Positions 57,001-64,000 of a stretch of DNA of 64,000 nucleotides are shown in pieces. Origin of the DNA: Falsiroseomonas frigidaquae (GTDB taxonomy: Bacteria > Pseudomonadota > Alphaproteobacteria > Acetobacterales > Acetobacteraceae); the NCBI RefSeq assembly GCF_012163145.1, contig NZ_JAAVTX010000005.1:1-64000 (forward strand), written 5' to 3'. How positions within the stretch are numbered: the stretch's first letter is position 1; every line of letters starts with the position of its first letter. Made by a program: the position numbers and the translations under genes. The notes under the pieces were generated by a model that did no database searches, was not told the origin of the DNA, and saw nothing but the letters and a program-made list of their open reading frames with translations.

Positions 57001-58737
57001 CTTCAGCACGGGCAGCGGCAGGAAGTCCGTCAGCGCCACGTCATGCGCGCCGGTCAGCGGCATGTCGAGCGTCAGGCGGAAGGTGATCTGGTCGCCGGCT
57101 GAAATCGGCCCCGGGGTGAAGGCGGTATTGCCGTTGATGGCGTAGATGGATTTGCCGACTTCGCTGACCGGCAGCACCACGCCGGCGCCGCTGTCATCGC
57201 CCTTCGGGTTGCCGGTCTCGTCCACCACGCCGTCGAAGACCACGCCATTGTCCAGCGGGTCGCCCTGGTCCACCAGCGGCTCGTTGGACGGCGCCGGGGC
57301 GGTGGAGATGTAGCTCTCCTCGATGGTGGTGTGGAACTTCACCAGGACGGTCGCCTGGTTGTTCACGCCGCCCGGCTGGCCGTTCAGCACATCGTCGATG
57401 CCGCGGTCGCGCATTTCCTGCGACACGTCGAAGGTGATGGTGGAGATGCCGGTGGCCGCATCCCGCACCACGGTCACATTGGCGGGGTCGATGGTGCCGG
57501 TGAACAGCACCGCGCCGCCTTCACGCATCGTGATGGTCGGTGCGAAGGACGGGTCATAGACCTGGCCGTCGGACAGCGTGTCCACCAGCAGCAGGTCGTC
57601 CATGTTGAAGTAGTTGGAGACTTGGCCGTCCAGCGTCCATTCCAGGTGGCCGCCGGCCTTCAGCGCATCGACCACATGGACCGATTTCTGCACCGCGATG
57701 GACTTGGCGGTGATGACATCCTCCGGCCCGGCCGGGTCGATGGCGAAGACCACGACCGGGTCGCGCCCGTCATTCGGGTCCCACACCGCATCGAGGCGCG
57801 CATTGTCCTCCAGCTCGCGGAAGGCGCCGGTCGCCGGGTCCAGCACGGGGGTCACGCCGTCGCGCAGGAATTCCGGGACGTAGAAATCGATCTTCAGCGT
57901 CGGCACCGGGTCGCCACCGGTGTAGCTGCCCGTCAGCGTCGCGACGACCAGGCCGGTGGCGTTGTCATAGGTGACGGTGCCGGTGCCGTTCACGATGGAG
58001 GCGCCGGTGATGAAGGTGCCGTCCGGCATGTGGTCCGTCAGGACCAGGTTGGTGATGGTCTGGCCATCCGCGATCAGCGCCTTCACCAGCCATTCGCGGG
58101 GGTAGGACGGGCCGGTCGCCGTTTCCTGCTCCGGCCCGACATAGACCTTGTCCAGCTCCAGCACCGTGGGCGTGACGGACAGGCTGGCGGCGGGGCCGCT
58201 GACCGGATTGTCCGCCACCGGGTTCAGCAGCGGGTCGCGGCCATAGGCGAAGCCGCCGGAGGCCTGGATGGTCAGCGGCACCGCCAGGTCGGCATTGCCG
58301 GAGACCTGCAGCTTCACATCGATGTCGGAGGGGGTCTGGCCGGCGGTGAAGCTGCCGAAGGGCAGCCGCAGCACCACCAGCGTCTCGCCCGGCGTGCCGG
58401 TGACGGTCAGCGGGCCGCCGGTCGCGGTGGTGGCATAGGGGTGGGTCACCTGGCCGGAGGCCGGGAATTCCAGCACCCACTGTTCCAGCGCCACGCCGAG
58501 ATAGGTCGCGCCCAGATAGACCAGCCCGTCATTGCTGGTGGCCCCCGCGCTGCCCGCCCCCGCGCCGTCCGCGCCGTTGGTGGGAAGGATCAGGTTAACG
58601 AAGGGGGCATAGCCGACATCCGACCCTGCGGCGCCGTTCGGCACGTTGTCGAAGCGGACGGTCACCGTCTGCAAACCGCCGATCGGCGCGCTGAGGGCGG
58701 AGCCATCGAGGAAAGTGACGATCGGCTGGGCGGACAT
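48061..58737 (-). CDS. Giant DUF11/SdrD-B/RTX surface or secreted protein
   Basis: 3558 residues. (1) Residues 1-~2005: an N-terminal head (MSAQPIVTFLDGSALSAPIGG) and about eleven DUF11-like beta modules of the form ALSIDK..AGAVVTYSITI..LSDLIPAGM. (2) ~2005-3035: nine SdrD-B-like modules of ~112 residues, each LGDRVWxDxDGDGxQD..PGxYxVxF..DSDA..LDAG. (3) ~3035-3450: two blocks of RTX nonapeptides (GGNGNDTI). (4) a serralysin-type C-terminal domain ending in LFNSDFAL, a type I secretion signal. No Sec signal. Calcium should bind both SdrD-B and RTX modules. Probably a type I-secreted adhesin or matrix protein; no catalytic domain seen. Start ATG 58737 follows GGGGAG by 8 nt. Confidence 0.9.
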   Translation of the reverse strand: MSAQPIVTFLDGSALSAPIGGLQTVTVRFDNVPNGAAGSDVGYAPFVNLILPTNGADGAGAGSAGATSNDGLVYLGATYLGVALEQWVLEFPASGQVTHPYATTATGGPLTVTGTPGETLVVLRLPFGSFTAGQTPSDIDVKLQVSGNADLAVPLTIQASGGFAYGRDPLLNPVADNPVSGPAASLSVTPTVLELDKVYVGPEQETATGPSYPREWLVKALIADGQTITNLVLTDHMPDGTFITGASIVNGTGTVTYDNATGLVVATLTGSYTGGDPVPTLKIDFYVPEFLRDGVTPVLDPATGAFRELEDNARLDAVWDPNDGRDPVVVFAIDPAGPEDVITAKSIAVQKSVHVVDALKAGGHLEWTLDGQVSNYFNMDDLLLVDTLSDGQVYDPSFAPTITMREGGAVLFTGTIDPANVTVVRDAATGISTITFDVSQEMRDRGIDDVLNGQPGGVNNQATVLVKFHTTIEESYISTAPAPSNEPLVDQGDPLDNGVVFDGVVDETGNPKGDDSGAGVVLPVSEVGKSIYAINGNTAFTPGPISAGDQITFRLTLDMPLTGAHDVALTDFLPLPVLKALGGMSFTDLVNGAVPAANQAKWGPGATFDASGDPTTTPSISFDAESNFLRFDFGDAVAPGNPASRIDLLFTVVVLDEEFGDGLLLTNQVTSTETNSFGDVSEDNAIVQFVLGEPELNITKGVIADSNPNANLTGAAGPVAFTAPGSAGNRFTGTINSSNLDTTPIDANLTSADAGDRVSFAIVVENTGSSLKGAFDVLIHDTIPTGFEVPAGGLNLRVTDGAGNAIPFTLEGSGLFDPAAGIRLGDAANSGSIGARHATSGDNIVVITYDLELVDDVPVFGADLINTATIEHFAAMEGGIDRTDYTPSGDLTDTALVRTQAPSPAKVVAATSEAHTGALAGNDSRVDATIGETVTYRITVSVPEGAMTDFRIEDYLPISDAAGGGVMEVLAARFIGVTGLGGASVFDTTPVIALSDRDGINGNDTATFRFGDVLNTSDTTASAPTTVTVEVDAVVRNLAANDRGDVLTNTVVVSAVDPDAPGGRSTASATAQIDVVAPNLDVDKAADRTTGDAFDTIKYTITVENKGVPAAGNDSSFTARAWDVNLKDLLTDVQLDAVYQGATLAVTGIAAGRISYGATPIDITLDYLDPGEKITVKFEVVVEHDVDAGEVLLNEATVAGSSMDGDTSADDRIVNDADSHTVTIAKPAITKSIVASSDANTSAARHDTGRTDLRIGEEVTYEIKVRLPEGDSANLRITDLLEDATSAGNGTLTYVAGSLEVVSVGSALKTFGGGALPNPVLTTAAPGSTAGDDSFTLNFGDVRNTSVNTNTDAEVITIRIKAVVNDVAQNNDADNLRNSATVQTDGTPTTTGTADVEIDVVEPALSIDKTSSTGGQALDAGAVVTYSITIRHANNSDAPAYDLALSDLIPAGMELVAGTLSASTGSVSALGNAISWSADQHLLGAANIVITYQAKLLDSVTPAQVLSNTATLVYDSNPADPVDPLNPTAAEDLASRSYGTQDTETRTVVLAPTIDKAVIATGDANTGSSQVNAGNPDAAPGETVTYRLTVTVGEGTQRLVVSDTLPTGLVFESASVESIGGTISGSSLAVGATQTGLAGGAYSFDFGTITNAGDNDRDAGDTVTILVTGRVAPGATAGSTLTNTAKVETFAPGGGKPGLGSATDDAKIDVVRPDLVIVKTAAPGNGDAGNLVTYTVTLSHAAGSTSPAYLVNLSDLLPDGVTLVAGSATASAGAITETGGNIGFSLNQYLLGSAPITITYQARYDSDVVDGQVINNTAQVTYSSAPVLGVSVTESDPAATTVDIVNTVVKTLETTSYDTTFGAALGIGEVVTFLVTATLGEGAQRITLKDVLPVGLTYLDSELLSLGNIAGSALVLGAEGSYDAGSRTLSYALGDVSNPWDNLSSPSDQVVFRVTAQVADIVGNTAGKVLTNVGQVVSAAPVNPYGVTPGSSSTTVSENEAVTVVRASLGGIAWRDTDGNGIRDANETAVLAGIPVTLLNADGTPTGFTAVTAADGSYLFDDLVPGTYRVRFDEIPGEERTLTNIGSDLTDSDAHQGNGLTVLYTLANGEDRRDVDAGFYQLATIGDRVWEDTNGNGRQDDGATGIVGATVTLLDGLGNVVGSTVTGANGFYQFIGLVPGDYSIQVLPAGFTATTQNAPANEAGDSDVDGTGRSDVFNLESGEDEPRLDAGFYRGAKLGGTVFEDVDGDGLQDAGEGGISGRLVTLLDANGISTGRTAITDGNGDYVFDNLAPGTYSVTFAPNGAQPFTKADIGPDNEKDSDANPLTGKTEQVTIVSGGDDRSLDAGVYNPAALGNYVWEDLDGDGQQEGGEPAIAGATVKLLDAGGTVLGTTTTDGNGFYSFTGLAPADYRVEISKAGYVPTVQNIGADASDSDIGANGRTGFVNLSSGETDNTVDGGLVRLVSLGDKVFDDLDNDGIQDGGEPGIAGITVRLLSADGATVLGTTQTDADGLYSFDGLKPGDYRVEFLAPADRAFAKKDQGGDLLDSDADRTTGRTDVISLTSGQDRTDVDAGLLYLGDLTGRVWVDRDGDGIEEAGEAPRAGVTVILLDANGSPTGRTTTTDANGEYLFEDLITGFYSVRFVTPAGERLTIRNAGSDDAVDSDANPNNGRTAAVQVLPGEVTRDLDAGLYIPASLGDRVFHDLDADGVQDGNEPGLANVTVKLLDGGGNVIGTTQTDAGGLYSFDGLAPGLYGVKVDALPGYELSPKDAGGNDAKDSDALADGTIPPIMLFSGDARTDLDAGLFKRVEIGDRVWRDLNANGVQDQGEPGARGITVRLLDAGGAVIATTTTAINGTYAFKDLLPGTYSVQFVPLGGSVFTAKDQGADAKDSDADLVTGKTQQVTLTSGQVNKTLDAGLLFAASIGDRVWADRDGDGQQDAEEPGIGGVTVRLLSTGGTVLATTTTDASGFYLFDGLRPGDYVVRFNTPSGHSATLQNVGDDAADSDAAANGRTGIISVGQGTVLLTVDAGFIPDVVGTCDLPATLLTPGNDAFPGTEQGDHIDGLGGNDNINGLRGDDCLRGNDGDDAINGHEGNDKIQGDGGNDNLHGNAGDDVIFGGNGNDTIEAGEGHDWAEGGNGDDRMQGEGGNDVLFGGAGRDIVEGNGGNDTIQGGTGNDRVAGHDGNDVVVGGKDDGRATLVGGAITGVVIGDTVSGDGGADRFVWQKGDGVDLLLDFKPSEGDTLTIYGYGGAAAVQRVDGRTVIYLGTHSAIVMNDYYPTDGSMPGITFVPGTNVAPGLPVERAPITGTFGNDTLAGTGGADVIEGLQGNDVLGGGGGADTLIGDAGNDILNGGAGADVLDGGAGVDTATYAASAAGLTVSFADPSLNTGIAAGDVFIQVENLLGSAHADRLTGDNAANRITGGAGNDTIAGGGGNDVLLGGAGQDEMTGGAGADRFIFASLGESAVAAPDSILDLSWFEGDRIDLSQIDAHAGLGGNQAFAFAGTGAFVGGGQGSVRYQHDGGDTLVLVDAGNGGAAEMAIRVAGLHTLFNSDFAL

Positions 58738-59030
58738 TGGCTTGATCTCCCCACGGAGGTCCGGCAGCGCGCCGGCGACAACCCGTTAGGGACCTAGATA
58801 CCATTTTTTAGCACTTCGACAACGAATAACTCGCCAAATCGTGTGGATAATCTTACTATTTAGACGGATCGGTGATGGGCGGCTGGAACCTTCCTGGTTT
58901 GTTAGTGCGTTGAATCGGTGCAGATCGCCACAGATGGCGGACGCCGCGCCGCATTCCAGCCGCGGAAATCGCGGCGGAAGCGCCAACGTCGTCTCATTGT
59001 CTTATTTTTAGAACGTTCAGGCGATCTGGT
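58738..59030. other. AT-rich intergenic region upstream of the giant gene
   Basis: 293 bp, clearly lower in GC than its surroundings (for example TTTTTTAGC, AACGAATAAC, TTATTTTTAG). It contains the giant gene's leader with GGGGAG and a promoter candidate; no ORF of its own is convincing. Confidence 0.7.
58795..58822 (-). promoter_or_regulatory. Candidate promoter of the giant RTX gene
   Basis: Minus-strand TTGTCG (58822-58817) and TATCTA (58800-58795) with a 16-bp spacer, about 58 nt before the start codon, in an AT-rich stretch. Weak -10 match. Confidence 0.35.
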
Positions 59031-62665
<3,635 letters not shown>

Positions 62666-62751
62666 CGCCCGAACCCTGTCATGCCGCCCCTCCTGCTTTG
62701 CGCTACTGCGACACGCAAGCCGGGGTCCCGTCAATCAGCCAGGAGGACAAC

Positions 62752-62779
62752 AAAAAAGGGCGCCCGAAGGCGCCCTTTT
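62752..62779 (-). terminator. Rho-independent terminator of the ompA-like gene
   Basis: GGGCGCC-CGAA-GGCGCCC stem with flanking A4/T4 pairing and a six-T run on the minus strand (A-run 62752-62757). It is 28 bp past the ompA-like stop and lies before mccB, whose transcription would need its own promoter. Confidence 0.85.
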
Positions 62780-62806
62780 CCGATTGGCTTCGAGAGAAGC
62801 CTGCGA

Positions 62807-63910
62807 TCAGCGCAGGACGATCTCGACGCGGCGGTTCTGCGGCTCGCGCACGCCGTCGGCGGTCGGGACCAGCGGGCGGCTCTCGCCGAAGGCCTGGATC
62901 GACATCGCGGCGCGCGGCACGCCACGGCGCTCGAGCTCGGCGGCCACGGCGGCTGCGCGGCGCTCGGACAGGCGCTGGTTGTACTGCGGCGTGCCGGAAC
63001 GGTCGGCGTGGCCGGAGACCTCGATGCGGGTCGAGCCGACGCTCTGGCTGTTGGTTGCGGCCTCACCGATGATCTGGCGAGCGCGGTCCGTCAGGTCGGC
63101 GCGGTCGAAGTCGAAGAACACCAGGTAGGTGCGGGCAACCGCCGGGGCGGCGGCCGGCGCCGGGGCCGGGGCAACGACGGGCGGCGGCGGCGTCACGCCG
63201 AAGGCGTAGCGCAGGCCGATCATCAGGCTGTGGTTGTAGTTGTCCACATCCGTCGAACCGCGCGCCGTGGTGGAAGCGCCGCCGCGAACGTCGAGGTTCG
63301 GCTGCAGCGTGCCCATGAAGCGGTATTCGGTGGTGACGGCCAGGCCGGGAACGGCCGCGATCGGGAAGGCAGCGCCGACGATCGCCTGATAGGCGAACTG
63401 GCCGTCTTCACCGTCGATCGTCGCCAGCGTGGCGCCGTTGGCGGCGCGGGCGCGGACGCTGTCATACTCATGCCACTGGTAGCCGGCGCCGACGCCGACA
63501 TACGGGGTCAGGAAGGAGCCCGGGCCGAGGTCGATATCGTACAGGGCATTGGCCATCACGCCGTAGGAACGGGCCTTGCCGTCGGCGCGGATCGGGCTGG
63601 TCGCGAAGCCGTTGATGCTGTCGACTTCGTTCTCGCGGTAGGAGCCCTCGAGCTCCACGCGGACGCCGTTGCCGAAGCCGTAGCCGAGGCTGATGGCGCC
63701 GACATAGCCGTAGTTGAACTCGACCGTCCCGTTGCGCTGGGCGCGGGTCGCGCCGACCGCGGCCGGGCCCGTAACGCTCAAATCGGATTCCTGCAGCAGG
63801 TTCACACCGGCGCCGGCGCCGATGTAGAGGCCGCTGATGGGCTGCGCCTGCGCGGCGAGAGGCAGGGCCAGGAAGGTTGCGGCCAGGAGGGCGTTCCGAA
63901 CTCGCATCAT
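62807..63910 (-). CDS. OmpA-family outer-membrane protein
   Basis: 367 residues. Signal peptide (MMRVRNALLAATFLALPLAAQA), an eight-strand beta-barrel-like domain (LYIGAGAGVN.., YGYVGAISLGYGFGNGVRVELEGSYREN..), a Pro/Ala hinge (PPPPVVAPAPAPAAAPAVA) and a C-terminal OmpA peptidoglycan-binding domain (FFDFDRADLTDRARQII, VSGHADRSGTPQYNQRLSERRA). AAGGAG precedes the ATG. It tethers the outer membrane to the cell wall. Region 63911-64000 upstream holds only its leader. Confidence 0.93.
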   Translation of the reverse strand: MMRVRNALLAATFLALPLAAQAQPISGLYIGAGAGVNLLQESDLSVTGPAAVGATRAQRNGTVEFNYGYVGAISLGYGFGNGVRVELEGSYRENEVDSINGFATSPIRADGKARSYGVMANALYDIDLGPGSFLTPYVGVGAGYQWHEYDSVRARAANGATLATIDGEDGQFAYQAIVGAAFPIAAVPGLAVTTEYRFMGTLQPNLDVRGGASTTARGSTDVDNYNHSLMIGLRYAFGVTPPPPVVAPAPAPAAAPAVARTYLVFFDFDRADLTDRARQIIGEAATNSQSVGSTRIEVSGHADRSGTPQYNQRLSERRAAAVAAELERRGVPRAAMSIQAFGESRPLVPTADGVREPQNRRVEIVLR

Positions 63911-64000
63911 TGTAGCTCCTTGATCCCCGATCTACGGGGAAGCGGCGGGCCGGAAGGAACCGGACACCCTTGTCGATGCCTCATCTACCCTGCAACCGCA

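Noticed and set aside
47863-58700. Long plus-strand frames opposite the giant gene
   Set aside because: Antisense shadows of a GC-rich, Asp/Gly/Val-repetitive coding region; no start signals or domains.

Overview
The window looks like chromosome from a very GC-rich alphaproteobacterium, most probably an Acetobacteraceae (Roseomonas-like) member of the Rhodospirillales. The evidence is base composition and alphaproteobacterial gene order: rplM-rpsI-argC, glnE-bcp beside a DUF3971 (YhdP/AsmA-like) gene, anmK divergent from tyrS, and iscR followed by two cysteine desulfurases. No phage, insertion sequence or CRISPR array was recognised. All calls come from reading the sequence; no database search was run.

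Layout. 1-1302: end of a type I-secreted SGNH esterase with RTX repeats, then tRNA-Met. 1581-6575 (minus): a sulfur-handling operon, iscR > NifS-like desulfurase > IscS > 2Fe-2S ferredoxin > tenA > mnmA. 7122-18808: alpha/beta hydrolase, anmK, tyrS, a DUF6311 membrane protein, the DUF3971 protein, glnE and bcp. 18808-27413: two methyltransferases, an MFS carrier, map, a TetR regulator, a small secreted protein, a racemase-like protein, lemA-htpX and a DsbA-family protein. 27544-31263: a 1239-residue protein made almost wholly of an octapeptide repeat. 31264-37962: aminotransferase, DNA glycosylase, an OmpR/EnvZ-type pair, a secreted DSDPxDPPGRGRGG repeat protein, a lipoprotein and a gamma-carbonic anhydrase. 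37977-40109: argC, rpsI, rplM. 40287-47929: VOC protein, IlvD/Edd dehydratase, NAD(P)-binding protein, M20 amidohydrolase, a degenerate hybrid histidine kinase and a Bug-type solute-binding protein. 48061-58737: a 3558-residue surface or secreted protein (DUF11-like modules, nine SdrD-B-like modules, RTX repeats). 59031-62665: methylcrotonyl-CoA carboxylase. 62807-63910: an OmpA-like porin.

Themes. (1) Sulfur from the desulfurases plausibly feeds tRNA thiolation by MnmA in the same operon. (2) Cell-surface and secreted proteins are prominent: two RTX proteins, a DSDP-repeat protein, an OmpA-like protein, a large AsmA-like protein and two methyltransferases. (3) Tandem repeats recur: two 15-bp coding arrays, the 24-bp-period octapeptide gene, a 129-bp coding duplication, and two arrays at gene 3' ends whose units carry the gene's own tail and stop codon.

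Best candidates for something undescribed: the octapeptide-repeat protein, the two 3'-end arrays, the hybrid kinase that has lost its phospho-acceptor histidine, and the DSDP-repeat protein.
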